A stretch of DNA of 64,000 bases. Origin: Hysterangium stoloniferum (taxonomy: Eukaryota; Basidiomycota; Agaricomycetes; Hysterangiales; Hysterangiaceae). A program made the translations under genes and the position numbers. The notes under the pieces were generated by a model that was not told the DNA's origin, did no database searches, and saw nothing but the letters and a program-made list of their open reading frames with translations. Where the stretch lies: NCBI GenBank assembly GCA_015178975.1, contig WHVD01000257.1, forward strand, positions 1-64,000, in the 5' to 3' direction. Below, in pieces: positions 23,295 to 34,203 of this stretch. Within the stretch, counting starts at the first letter, position 1, and every line of letters begins with the position of its first letter.

Positions 23295-23994
23295 AAACAA
23301 TCCTCTTAAATATTTGTGAATCCCACTGTACCATTCCAAACAATTGTGAATCATGCTCAATCAGGAAAAATCAGTTCAAGGTTTCTCATCTTGAAAAACC
23401 TTTAAGAAACTCATGTGAAATTGTTAATTTCTTCAAGATTTCACCAACACATTTTTTGAATTTCCATAGTGTTTATGGCCAAGGAAAATCTTATTGAAAT
23501 CTATAATTATTCAATGATTTCCCATATAATTAAATTGTCAATTTAATTACGGTTTTCCCCTCTTGACAAAACATTAACAAAACTTTGTCTTGGCACAAGA
23601 TTTTCCTCGCAAAAAACTACAGTTTTCACCCAATTCCCTGAGCAGAAAAATTGAGTAGAAATATGTGGTTTTCAATTGATTTCTCTTGGCAAATTATTAC
23701 AGTTTTGATAGAATTCTGTTGGGTGGAAAAACCCTAACAAAACCCAGGGTTTTTTAAGAATTTTCCTATTTAGAAAATCCACAGAAAATAGGCTATTTCC
23801 AACAATGTTTCCTTAGAATGTCCTGATTAACATTTTTAGGGTTTTCAGATACAATTTTTGTCCTCAGAAAAACCTACTAAAACCCACAATTTTTGACCAG
23901 TTTTTCCAGTTCAAAGAATGCTTAGCAAATTTGGCCAAATAGCAAGATTTTCTGAAGGTTTTGCAACTCCAAAAATCTTGGGGTGCCTCCAGTG
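23295..23994 (-). repeat. right terminal inverted repeat
   Basis: Reverse complement of 17102-17800, starting at the satellite border with aaacaatcctcttaaatatt and ending GGGGTGCCTCCAGTG. The outermost ~25 bp are the best conserved part. Confidence 0.9.
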
Positions 23995-23997
23995 TCG

Positions 23998-25877
23998 GCC
24001 TTTTGGTTGGGCCTCCGGGATCAAAACACGGAGGCACACCGTGCTTGCAAGCCACACTCGAGGCAGTATAGACACCTGAATAGGCGTGCCATCGCGTTCA
24101 TAACTACACGATGCGGATGAATTAAGTGAGAAATAAGTGGGGTTTTCTGCTTAATTTCGTTCTTATTTCACTTAATGGGCAATAAGCATGACAAGGAGAC
24201 ATTAAGTCGGTTTAAGTGAAATTCGGATTGCCTGAAGCGTTCTGGCACTGCTTTTAATTTTATAATGCATGCCACCTTGGTGCCTTGTCCTGGGGTCCTG
24301 CATACTTATTTTGGAAATCTAATATCTTGTGTCTGCCTAACATGCATTACTAGGGAATATTATACTTGGATACCTATCTCCACTCCCACGTATCTAATAT
24401 ATACCAACACATTTTATTTGGAAGAGAGTCATAACTCCTTGACGATACGAGCTCTGTAAGGCGCCATCAACTGCTCTGATCGAGAGCCGTACACCAGCCC
24501 CTTACGCTGGATTTTTCTCAGCGCTCTCCAGCTGTTGTCATTAGGTAATAAAATTGTGCTATTGACAATTTTATAGATACATGCCACACCGCATATTCTA
24601 CTGAATATAGCTTTGCAAATGCAATAAACAATCTTTCTACAGGGAAAACGTCCTTGAGTTTTGATCCGACTAAAGACAACATATATCTAAGAATTGCTAG
24701 GCAGTATTAGCTCCGAGGGCTTAAGGTTTAAAGGTTTCAAGATCGTACGGTAGTTCGACTCGCGGGTACATTATTTCCTTTTTCTCTTTTTACCCGGAGA
24801 AAGCGGGGGGCCTGCAGTGCCTGAACCCTGTTGTGGGTGCTCTAACTCGCGAAGAGCTTATATCTCAACCCCGGGGTTACGGTACTACCAACTAGGCTAC
24901 TGTACTTGTGGTATCACTGTTACATCTTCGACCGGTTGTTGGCATGATAGGCCTGGGTGTACAGGGGAAAACTCACCGAATCTGATGTTCCTTTCAACTA
25001 TATTTTTCACCTGTCGTTCCTTCAAAAAGAACTTTCTCATCATTGTGCTGTTGTTTTTGGCATTGTCAGATGTGATCCAACCAGTCCGTTAAATCCAATT
25101 AAATAATTCCTTTCTTGTCACGTTGTGTTGTAATTGTGGTAATTTGGCACGAAAGGGCAGCGCGATGGCGCGTATGGAGCACGACCGTAATAGATATAGT
25201 TAACGTGATGTCCAATGGTTATTTAGCTCATTAACAGACATTTTTGACCATTAAGAAGTCTCTCACATCCCGACGTCCGATCCATCGAATCTGAGTCCCA
25301 CGTCTATTGTCACCTGTAAATAGCGCAACGCACGCTTCGCAGCCTCTCAATGGTAATTTTTTGGGTTTACGCTATAGCGTCCGAGTAACTGGATTATATG
25401 AGATTCCCACACCCCCTACTCAACTTGCGGATAACCCCCGTAGAAACTTTGCCTGGGTAGGCGCTGCGTGCGCATCTTACGATTTGGTATACTCAATATT
25501 TCTCAGTACCGTGTGTTTCCAATATATAAATTTCCAAAGATAAATATGCAGGACCCGCGGTATGATCTCGGTAAACGTCAAGCACCTCAGCTCAATGGGC
25601 CTCGGCCGAAGATATATTAGCCTGTTGGAGACTTACTACAAAAAACAACGCGTGGGAAAGTTACTTAGTGCAGTGTGGCTGTCGAGATAGTTGTGATGGC
25701 GTCTTACCGAGATCGTCTCTCTAGGGATTTAAGATTACTCGTGATGGCGCGATGAGACGCATGCTCGGTTGTCTATACTGCTCCGAGTGCAACTGTATAT
25801 ATACGTAGTAATTTATGTTGTTTGTCGAGTCCTTTCACTTGCTTGGCTGACCACCGTGAGTCAAATTCCCATGGGTG
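23998..25877. other. intergenic, two small hairpins, no supportable gene
   Basis: An inverted repeat of attaagtga-aataag type lies at about 24120-24184, and a compact hairpin ATAAAATTGT...ACAATTTTAT at about 24548-24575. ORFs here (24265-24459, 24817-25092, 25307-25543) are short and without motifs. Confidence 0.45.
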
Positions 25878-25882
25878 GACTC

Positions 25883-26059
25883 TGTTAAAAAGTAGCCCCT
25901 ATTATCATTGTTACTGTGGTCTGTTTACACATTGTTAGTTCCTATAACTCCGCCCTAACCGAACTACATATTGTATATACATGAAATAAATAATCACTAA
26001 GTATGTGTCATGTGATAAAAGAACAAAGGGAATATGTGCGGTGTCTTTGTTCCTCAACA
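25883..26059 (-). repeat. Copia 3' LTR
   Basis: TGTTAAAAAG...CCTCAACA. It differs from the other LTR at about eight positions, all transitions as far as I can align by eye, several of them at CpG, e.g. atgtgcggtg versus atgtgtggtg. Confidence 0.92.
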
Positions 26060-26071
26060 CTCCTCCTCACC
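26060..26071 (-). promoter_or_regulatory. Copia polypurine tract
   Basis: Minus strand GGTGAGGAGGAG lies directly before the 3' LTR, the place and composition of a plus-strand primer site. Confidence 0.7.
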
Positions 26072-26099
26072 GCAGTACTCCTCCTGTCATTTGCACCTA

Positions 26100-27083
26100 T
26101 TTTAAACCTAAGAAGCCTCAGAGATGTATAAATTGTGGGCTTTCCAATGCTTTAGTGAATATGTCTGCTAGATTATCTTTAGTATGAATGTATTTGAGCT
26201 TTAGCTCCTTAGACTCTGAGCGTTCTTGTATAAAATAATATTTGATATCAATGTGCTTGACTCGATCGTGTAGTAGTGGATCCTCTGAGAGACAAATGGC
26301 AGCATTGTTGTCACAATGGATTGTTGTTGGATTCTTGAAAGGTAGGTTGATGCCCTGGAAGACAGATCATAGGCAGGAATTTTCTTTGGCTGCAGAAAAG
26401 GCAGCAATATATTCAGCTTCACAAGATGAGGCAGCAACAGTCTTTTGTTTGCGAGCATTCCAGGATATGACACCAGAGCCAAGAGAGAATGCAAACCCCC
26501 CCACACTTCTACGCGTGTCGAGACAGTTAGCCCAATCAGAGTCACTGTAGCCCACCAGTTTTAAATCATCAGCGCCCCCAAGGTGAAGTTGCAGGGCACA
26601 AGTCCCCTTAAGATACCAGACAACACAGATGGCAGCATTCCAGTGTTCATAGGAATAACAATCAAGGAACTGTGATAATTGTTGGACAGTATAGGAGATA
26701 TCAGGGCGAGTTGAGATGGCAAGGTATAGGAGGGAGCCAACAAGGGAGCAGTATGGAAGCCTGGAAAGGTTGTCCTGGTCATCTGCAGGAAGGGAAGACC
26801 TATTGACACACCTTAGTTTGAGGCCAGGAACCATAGGGATAGAAAGTGGAGTGGCATCAGTTTGGCCAAATTGAGAAACAAGACGATCAATGAGAGCAGT
26901 AGGTGAGGTAGTTTTATCATAATCACGCCCATAGACTTGTTCAAAACCCTTGAAAACAAGCCTGGTTTTTTTACAGTTCACCTCCCCCATGGCATCCCAT
27001 TTGACATGGAATACTGGTTTTCCTTTATGGATTTTAGTACCAGTGGGGACTTCAGAACTTGGTACTAATTCATACACCCCCAT
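26100..27083 (-). pseudogene. Copia reverse transcriptase remnant and RNase H
   Basis: The first part reads VYELVPSSEVPTGTKIHKGK and TRLVFKGFEQVYGRDY, the N-terminus of RVT_2. At TTSPTA it jumps straight to LIDRLVSQFGQTDATP, which in the family lies about 180 residues later. The polymerase core with the YVDD catalytic box is therefore deleted in frame. What follows is intact-looking: GSLLYLAISTRPDISY, then the RNase H start SDSDWANCLDTRRSVGG and SSCEAEYIAA. After a break near 26370 it continues HCDNNAAICLSEDPLL and VKHIDIKYYF with stops. Confidence 0.88.
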
Positions 27084-27474
27084 GTACCGTAAGGACTGAA
27101 GTTCTTCCTGGTAACTAATACGCCAGGCTTCTCCATGGGGAGAACTACGAGCCTCTTACCATGTGAGGGGGTCTGCCTCATATGGTACAGATCCATCACA
27201 TGTAGGAATATTTGAGATTGCAGCCAGGATATCAGCATCAACAGTATCAACTGGTGGGAGGGGATTGTTATGCAGCTGTAGAAGATCAAGACGGCGTTGC
27301 TCCCATTGTGCATGAACATATGCTGCACTTGCAATTGAGCCTTGAACAGCTGTTTCAAGCTGAGTGGGAGGTCAGGAATGCATGTGGCAAGGTGAGAAGA
27401 ATGGTGAGTGTCATCCCCAGTTGGGAGAAGAACTGGGTCCAGCAACAATAGGCTCAGTGGTTATAGGAGTAGCA

Positions 27475-28037
27475 TGTTACGACCCGTTCCCGGATGTTTC
27501 AATATCCGACTTCCGATCTCCCACTTTCGATATCCGATATCCGACTACGGAACATCATAGTTACCGTATCATCCGCATTCTTCGTTTGTTCCGCATTTGG
27601 TAATTTGTCCGTTGACAAGTATTCACTTGTTTGTTGTTGTATTCCCGTCTCGGAATATTGTCTTCCTAATATGTCTTATTGTATTTCTGTTTTAAGAATA
27701 CTTCCGTTTCCGTCTTATTATGGTCTCAGTTTGTAGTACAATAACGAGTAGACTTATATTAGTTTCCGTGAATTTGTACTTTACTTGAGATCTGATATCG
27801 ACTTAGTTTCTTATTCCTCCTCCCGTCTTTCTGTACGCTCGATATTCGGAACTCTTCGGAACTCTGAATATCCATATCTTCCGTCGTTAGTTCACTTCCG
27901 AAATTAAGGACATTGAGCGTTTGCGTAGAGGCGCAGCACATAAGCTGAAGCCGACGTCCTGACCCTATCCACGAGTTTCCGACTTCCCGGTGACTTCCCG
28001 ATAGTTCCGGAATAAGTTCCTGACACGGCACTTAACA
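27475..28037 (-). mobile_element. solo Gypsy LTR (563 bp) nested in Copia pol, TAGCA duplication
   Basis: TGTTACGACCCG...GGCACTTAACA, flanked by TAGCA (27470-27474 and 28038-28042). It is nearly identical to the LTR of the Gypsy element at 32216-32798 read on the other strand, so it inserted recently, after the Copia element. It carries the shared core block at 27931-27953. Confidence 0.95.
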
Positions 28038-28266
28038 TAGCATCAGGCTGTGTTGGTGCAAGAGGCAAAATTGGTTGAGGTGTAGTGATAATGGGATCAG
28101 GATCATCAATAGGGGATGGTAAAGTGGTCACAGGCAAAGTGGGATTAGGTGCAGGTAGTGGATGCTTGTGGGTGTTGGAGGGAGGCAAGTGAGGATGGCC
28201 TTCATGACTTTCAAGGAATTTAACATGGTAGGAGACATAGATCTGGTTAGATTTGCAGTCATAACA

Positions 28267-28905
28267 TCAATAAGCTTTCATATTGGGCTCATATCCAAGA
28301 AGGATGCATTCTATAGAGCGCTCATAAATTTTGGGATTATGTTTACTAAGAATGAGGACAAAGGCACGGCATCCAGCCTCCCGCAAGTAAGAGAGATCTG
28401 GAGTGCAGCCATGCCAGAGTTCCCAAGGAGTCTTACCATGCAGTTGGTGTGTTGTAGTTTTTGCATGTACATGTGCAGCAGTTAGGTAGAACTCCTCCCA
28501 AAACTGGGGGAGGCAGTCCTGCATATATCCGCATAGTACAGGCCTTGCCCATCAGTGTCCAGTGCAGACGTTCAACACAACCTATATGTGCAGAGGTATA
28601 AGGTGCAGTAAATTGGTGCATAGTACCTCGAGATTCCAACCACTGCCTCATTTGATTAGTTTTCAACTCCCCATTGTCTGTCCTATAAGTACCAATTTTC
28701 AGACCAGTCTCTACTTCACGGGCAAGCTCCCAAGTCTGCAATGCAGAGAAAGCATCACTCTTGCTTTTGAGAGGAATGGACCAGGGGTGGCTTGAGTAAT
28801 CATCAACAATGTTCATTATATACAATGATCCTGTGTGGGATGCCACATCATTAGGGCCGGCCAGATCCACCCAGACTTTCTCTAAATGCCTTGTGGCTTT
28901 ATGCC
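28267..28905 (-). pseudogene. Copia integrase core (rve)
   Basis: The catalytic triad is visible: MDLAGP (D), YRTDNGE (D) and GCVERLHWTLM (E). The frame shifts at about 28500 and continues KTPWELWHGCTPDLSYLREA and ILLGYEPNMKAY, then a TGA at 28267-28269 where relatives read on (AY-x-CYDCKS follows in the same frame, suggesting CGA to TGA). A further Pro-rich linker runs to the nested LTR. Confidence 0.88.
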
Positions 28906-29900
28906 CATCCCCTGTGCTCGGACTTTTGGTACAGAATTTTTGGTCTGTTTTCCAAGAATGAAAAAGTCACATTTTGGAGGATGCCGGAGAATGGATGTTG
29001 GCATCCCTTTGATAATACCATTGTTGATCATATCTGTGATAGACTGGTAATTGGTATGACCTAGGCGTCGATGCCAAGTAGCTAGGTCTGGAGCCCCATA
29101 GGTGAAAAGAGCATGTACCACCATGGCAGATTGGATTGATAGTGAGTACAGGTTCTTGTGTGACAATAGGGATCCAGATGCAATGGTTGCACCAGATGAG
29201 TTTGTGAGCCAGCATGAAGACTCACTAAAGTGTGCAATAACCTTTAAGTCTCTAGTGATGCACCGGATGGAGACAAGCCGAACAGATGCAGTGGGAATAT
29301 AGAGAACATCATGAAGAACTATATGGGCCCCCCTGCCAATGCGGAGGTGGACATCCCCTATGCCAATGGCTGTGACTGACGATCCCCCAAGGCCCTTAAC
29401 AGAATGTGGGTGGATAGACTGCAAGGACTTGAAATCATTGCGGTCGGGTGTGATATGAACACTTGCACCCATGTCCAACCAAAAAGGATGTGTGTCACAG
29501 GAGAGGGGTGTGGCAGTGGTCTGAGATAGAGGGTGAATGGTAGATGCAGTAAGAGCGGTCATGTCCACTGGTTGTCTTTGTGTTGTCCAATCGACCATCA
29601 CATGTAGGTCATCTTCCAGGGCGATGCCAGCATATTCTATTGTATCAGATAGGGAGATAGGGGTAGAGGGGTTCACGATGGCCACACCGGTGAATGCTGG
29701 GTTGGATGGAAGGGGTGTGTCCATGTATGCAGTGAAGACCTGTCCATCCGCTCCTTTAATACTGACGGGGAATTTCCCTGCAGGTGAGGAGGTGGTACCC
29801 CCAGACTTCTTACTGTCTTGGTCCTTGCGCCTGGCTGCCTTGGATTCCTCAATCATTTTGCCAGCCATCCTCCCCAGGTGAGACACAGTAAGTGACAATG
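28882..29900 (-). pseudogene. Copia protease and GAG-pre-integrase
   Basis: FWLDMGASVHITPD is the aspartic-protease site (usually DSGAS; here DMGAS). The zinc-binding pre-integrase domain follows: WHRRLGHTNYQSI, then PPKCDFFILGKQTK, where one Cys of the usual CxxC is Phe. Frame breaks lie on both sides: near 29880 (joining to gag) and near 28905 (joining to integrase). Confidence 0.88.
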
Positions 29901-30634
29901 TGGCCTGGTTTCTTGCAGTTGCTGCAGGAGACCACATTGCGCTTTGATGGGAGAGCCTGAGAGGCAAGGGCAATGGCATCAGAGGAAGCAGCAGGCTTGG
30001 TGTCTGACTCAAGGATACACTGTTGGTTTTCGAGAAGGGTGAGAATGCGGGAGGATGGATATGGGGTGGAGGTGGAGGACTCCGATAAGTCTCGAGTGAT
30101 GATAGAATGCAGGTGAGGAAAGTCGGTGAGCGAGTTGAGTAGTGCAATACACTTGAATAAATCCTCAGTAAGCTGTCCCATCTCGAATGCACGAGAGATA
30201 GCTTTACAGATTTGAGACACAGTGGTGGATAAAGAGGTGGATTTGGAGCATTGGAGTGTAAGAGCCTCCTGGATCAGTTGGACCTGATGAATCAGGTCTT
30301 CATTATGATGACAAATCAAGAGTGCATCCCAGCAGGACTGAGCACCTTGTAAAGGCTCAGCAAAGTCCCACTCAGTCCTGGAAAGAGTTGAGAGGATCAG
30401 TGCATGAGCAAGAGTGTCGTTGGAATGCCAATTGTGGATGGTGATAGGGTCAGAAGGATCGGGGGAAAGGGCGGTACCAAGGGTGTAAGAAAGGAGACCA
30501 GTAATTGTGAGATAATGTTTCGCATTACGATACCACTCGGTGTAATTGCCCTCGGCTTTGTCGAGCTTGGTTTCTGTGTAAGTGATAGACATTCGCAGGA
30601 GAGGGACTGATGGGACATAACACGTCGATGACAT
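29849..30634 (-). pseudogene. Copia Gag (UBN2-type) with zinc knuckle
   Basis: A 261-codon open frame. It has the gag/UBN2 signature KLDKAEGNYTEWYRNAKHYL and ends with a CCHC knuckle, CSNCKKPGHIVTYC. Right after the knuckle the frame ends (PGEDGWQND), while the -1/+1 neighbour frame continues with MAGKMIEESKAARRKDQ. Gag and Pol were thus probably one ORF and a single-base indel in the G-rich run near 29880 separated them. Confidence 0.85.
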
Positions 30635-30721
30635 TGCGGGCAGTGATTAGGTGGGGATGCCAGGAAGAAAAGTGGCGAAATGGAAAAAAAATGGATGTAG
30701 TAGAGGGACTTTAATGCAATA

Positions 30722-30732
30722 GGCCCATAACC
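30722..30732 (-). promoter_or_regulatory. Copia primer-binding site
   Basis: GGTTATGGGCC on the minus strand directly follows the 5' LTR. Its complement contains CCCATAACC, resembling the initiator tRNA-Met anticodon arm used by Copia-type half-tRNA primers. Confidence 0.6.
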
Positions 30733-30909
30733 TGCTAAAAAGTAGCCCCTACTATCATTGTTACTGTGGTCTGTTTACATGTTGTTAGTTCCTATAACTC
30801 TGCCCTAACCAAACTACATATTGTATATACATGAAATAAATAATCACTAAGTATGTGTCACGTGATAAAAGAACAAAGGGAATATGTGTGGTGTCTTTGT
30901 TCCTCAACA
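30733..30909 (-). repeat. Copia 5' LTR
   Basis: TGCTAAAAAG...CTCAACA. Equal in length to the 3' LTR and about 95% identical by eye. The tip is TGCTA rather than TGTTA. Confidence 0.92.
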
Positions 30910-30914
30910 GACTC

Positions 30915-32215
30915 CTGTGTTGCCCTTCGGTCCTTCGGTTCTCAAGTCAAGGTACATACATGTGGATATGTATTTCAAACTATGGGAATTGTGTGGAATA
31001 TAGATACACTACAAAAGACAAACAGACTGACATTGTTATGGTTTTTGATCAATTTTACTCTACAACTGGCCAAGCCTAAGGTGAAGAATGTCAGTTTAGA
31101 GCGCTGACGGACCGTGCGTCCCGGTGAAAACCATGCAGTGCTGGTAAATCAGGATGTCCCAGTCATTGGTGCCCCTGAAGATGATAAGGACTAGTTGAGG
31201 ACTTCGGTCAGCATATTGGTAATCAATATTTGGATTGCAAGGCAGAAATGAAATGGGAGGATATACCGATTGATGGCTCAATATGGAAAAATCAATGTCA
31301 GACAATGTATTCAATCTGTCGGCAGCCTATGACACCGAAACCATATTGGGAAGATGGAGATAAGCAAGCACTCGGGTATAGTAGATGGTGTCAAGGGAAC
31401 AAGTACTCTGGTCTTACTCAATTTTTAGGTGGAATCATTCATAAGTCTCGACTCCCTCCACCCTGGCCCAGATCAGTAGCAACCCCATATCCCATTGCTG
31501 TCACCACATGTCTAAATGTTGAAACAGTTGAATAACTCTTGACAAACACCCTGTGAGAGGAAAGTAAACACTAAATATATTCAACTGTGAAATAACTACA
31601 TACCTGTGAGTGTGAGGAAAGTAAACACTAAGGAGACTTTCCCACACCCACAGCGGAGTATGCTACAGGGTGCTTACCTAAGCACCTACACATCAGTTAC
31701 CTTACTAGGTAACTCACTCAATACTGCACCTACAGTGCTGGGAAAAATACTACAAATATCAGAAAAATATAGGGAACATCATAGACTATGTGAGAGCTGT
31801 AATATCATACTCTAACACTAAATGGTATTTATAGGCACTCTGGAACTTTCATCTTCTGACACTAGGCTTCATCAAACCCAATGGCGGCAATACGCAATTA
31901 CAAAAAAAAAACCAAAAAAGATTTTAGAGCTCAGATAACTTATTACCTTTTTTGGAAAGGCTCCGGCCGGACAACAGATAATGAATGGATGTTAGTAATG
32001 TTCCTACGCATCAAACGAGAAAATTGTGTTGGTGACGACTTTTGATATATAATACAACACGTGTATATCTTTGTAAATCCATAACAATTTTTTTGATGAA
32101 GCAATGTTCTAGAAAGGTAATCTAAACAAGTAAATTTCCAACTGACGGAAGACAACATATTATAAAATGTGATCACAAATGGAAGGTTCTGTGGGCCTAA
32201 TGGGTAAATTGAGTC
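30915..32215. other. unassigned interval between the two retroelements
   Basis: A 101-codon plus ORF (31230-31535; begins MDCKAEMKWEDIPIDGSIW) has a natural-looking composition but no domain I recognise. It could be a remnant of a gene disrupted by the retroelements. A 20-bp direct repeat (gaggaaagtaaacactaa core) occurs at about 31556 and 31613. Nothing else was supported. Confidence 0.35.
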
Positions 32216-32798
32216 TGTTAAGTGCCATGTCGGGAACTTATTCCGGAACTATCGGGAAGTCACCGGGAAGTCGGAAACTCGTGGATAGGGTCAGGACGTC
32301 GGCTTCAGCTTATGTGCTGCGCCTCTACGCAAACGCTCAATGTCCTTAATTTCGGAAGTGAACTAACGACGGAAGATATGGATATTCAGAGTTCCGAAGA
32401 GTTCCGAATATCGAGCGTACAGAAAGACGGGAGGAGGAATAAGAAACTAAGTCGATATCAGATCTAAAGTAAAGTACAAATTCACGGAAACTAATATAAG
32501 TCTACTCGTTATTGTACTACAAACTGAGACCATAATAAGATGGAAACGGAAGTATTCTTAAAACGGAAATACAATAAGACATATTAGGAAGACAATATTC
32601 CGAGACGGGAATACAACAACAAACAAGTGAATACTTGTCAACGGACAAATTACCAAATGCGGAACAAACGAAGAATGCGGATGATACGGTAACTATGATG
32701 TTCCATAGTCGGAGGTCAAAGTCGGAAGTCGGGGATCGGAAGTCGGGAGTGGGAGACCAGAAGTCGGATATTGAAACATCCGGGAATGGGTCGTAACA
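32216..32798 (-). repeat. Gypsy 3' LTR (583 bp)
   Basis: TGTTAAGTGCC...GGTCGTAACA on plus. The shared core block is at 32300-32323. Rich in CpG, unlike the older copies at 6790 and 13690. Confidence 0.93.
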
Positions 32799-32810
32799 GT
32801 ACCCCCCTGT
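32799..32810 (-). promoter_or_regulatory. Gypsy polypurine tract
   Basis: Minus strand CAGGGGGGTAC directly precedes the 3' LTR. Confidence 0.6.
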
Positions 32811-32982
32811 TAGGCCGAAATCCCATAGAGGCGATTAGGTACTGAGTGTTTGAAGCGACGGCTGACTGTTATGTGTCGTGAAATTTACGCAATTATGGAG
32901 GTGAGAGTTTCGGTTATTATTCTGAGTATAAAAACCTCCAAATATTCGAATTAACGTTTTTGTTTCTTTAACCACAACTTGT

Positions 32983-34125
32983 ATGTCGATTCGTCGGCCG
33001 TTATTCATCACTACCCCGGAAAACTCAGATACCGAAATATCCGTACTTCAAAAGATGTCGAAGGTCGCAGAACTTCAACAAAAACGCCAGAAAATGGAGG
33101 AGTTGAAGCGACGACAGGAGGAGGAGGAAAAAGCGTTGATAAAAGAGTTGAGGGATGCGGAAGAGGCGGAAAAATGGGAATTGGAGTGGGTGAAGGCGGA
33201 AAAAGAAAAAGAGTTGGCGAGGTTGCGGAAAGTGATGGAGGATCGGAGGTTGAAGGAAGAAGAAGTGAAGAAACAACAAGAAGCTGAGGCGGCGGAAAAA
33301 CGTAAGGAGGTAAGGGAAGGAAAGGTGAGTCCAATTCCATAGATTTCCGTGGTTACAACCGATAACTGTTGCGTACAGCGAAAAGCCGTGGAGGTGGAAG
33401 TAGAGGGAGAAGCTGGGCCTTCGAGTCCTAAAGTAAGTGCATCTACAAAAGGTCGGTAATTGACTAATCTTTCGAAACAGAAACAAAAGGTCAAGGCTCC
33501 GGAACGGATGGAAATTGTCCATGACACTCCATGTGTTCGATGTTCCGTATGGGATATAACTTGTTGGAAACAGAAGGTAAAATGGGGTGGAACTTGTTAT
33601 CCTTGCGCGGTCCTCAAACTTCCGTGCACTCTTGCTGCGAAAAGGGTTCCGAAAAGCGAAAAGGCTCAAAAACCTACCATCGCGGAAGGTTCAGGAGCGA
33701 CCAAAACTGCGGAAACTAAGGTGCCGAGTACGGATGGTATGGGCGTTGAGCTCCTTAAGGAATTGGTCGATACAATGGTCTTCATCGGGGTTGAGATGCG
33801 GGAAATGCGGGAAACACTGGATCGCCATAATAAGATCCAGGAGAAGGGTTTCCGTTCGCTGGTCCGGAATTTCCGGAGGCAAAACGATTTCCTGGAGAAG
33901 ATGATGGTTAGTATCGGTGTAATCGCGGTATCTGAACGATTTGCCGATAAGGCGAAAAACCAGCCGAACGATCCATTGGCGGAGTGTGTGGAGTGGAGAT
34001 GGGGGTCGGGAAAAGAGGAGAGTGAAGATGAGGAGGTACAGGATATGGTGGAAAGTGCGGAAATTGCTGAAGAGCTGGAGGTTGGGACGGAAGGTGGATT
34101 TGGGGTGTCAGAGACTTTAAGATAG
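32983..34125 (+). CDS. antisense accessory gene with coiled coil and Zn2Cys6-like cluster
   Basis: Three exons (32983-33324, 33379-33432, 33481-34125) join in phase 0 at GT-AG sites to about 346 residues ending at TAG/TAA near 34125. The first exon is an almost pure Glu/Lys/Arg coiled coil (MEELKRRQEEEEKALIKEL). Exon 3 opens with six cysteines spaced C-x2-C-x6-C-x10-C-x2-C-x6-C (CVRC, then C, C, CYPC region, C), the Gal4-type Zn(II)2Cys6 spacing. A second helical region (VEMREMRETLDRHNK) and an acidic C-terminus (KEESEDEEVQDMVE) follow. It runs against pol, ending about 80 bp from pol's stop, and its start is about 185 bp inside the LTR border. It could bind DNA or the element's own promoter, or act as an RNA/gag-binding accessory; that is inference. 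Confidence 0.75.
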
Positions 34126-34203
34126 ATTTAATAATATTTTTTTTGACTTGCAAAACCTAAAATGAGTGTGAAAACAAAAGTGTCGGAAACTTGAACAGAA
34201 AGA

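Larger units (their letters stand above)
17102..23994. mobile_element. 6.9-kb palindromic CACTA-ended element filled with decamer satellite
   Basis: The ends are CACTGGAGGCACCCCAAGAT and its reverse complement, flanked by TCG on both sides (17099-17101, 23995-23997). CACT(A/G) tips with a 3-bp duplication are the signature of EnSpm/CACTA DNA transposons. About 700 bp of unique terminal inverted repeat (17102-17800, 23295-23994) enclose about 5.5 kb of 10-bp tandem repeats in opposite orientations either side of about 20100. No transposase or other ORF is present, so it would be a non-autonomous element mobilised in trans. The whole element is a near-palindrome. Confidence 0.85.
25883..30909 (-). 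mobile_element. Copia LTR retrotransposon, full-length but dead
   Basis: Two 177-bp LTRs (25883-26059, 30733-30909) are flanked by GACTC duplications (25878-25882, 30910-30914). Order on the minus strand is gag, protease, integrase, RT/RNase H, which defines Copia/Ty1. A primer site next to the 5' LTR reads GGTTATGGGCC, matching the Copia habit of priming from a half initiator-tRNA-Met (anticodon CAU). A purine tract GGTGAGGAGGAG abuts the 3' LTR. The coding part has at least three frameshifts, a TGA, a large RT deletion and a nested solo LTR (27475-28037). Confidence 0.93.

Noticed and set aside
24820-24905. tRNA-like segment on the minus strand (TAGCCTAGTTGGTA resembles an A box)
   Set aside because: The expected B box is only loosely matched (GGGTTCAGGCA) and I could not fold a cloverleaf with acceptor and anticodon stems. 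It may be a chance match or a SINE scrap.
31230-31535. 101-codon ORF as a definite gene
   Set aside because: Natural-looking composition but no recognisable family, splice context or promoter; mentioned only within the interval description.
33025-33669. 214-codon minus ORF opposite the antisense Gypsy gene
   Set aside because: Phe/Leu/Ser-rich shadow of the Glu/Lys-rich coiled-coil coding sequence on the plus strand.
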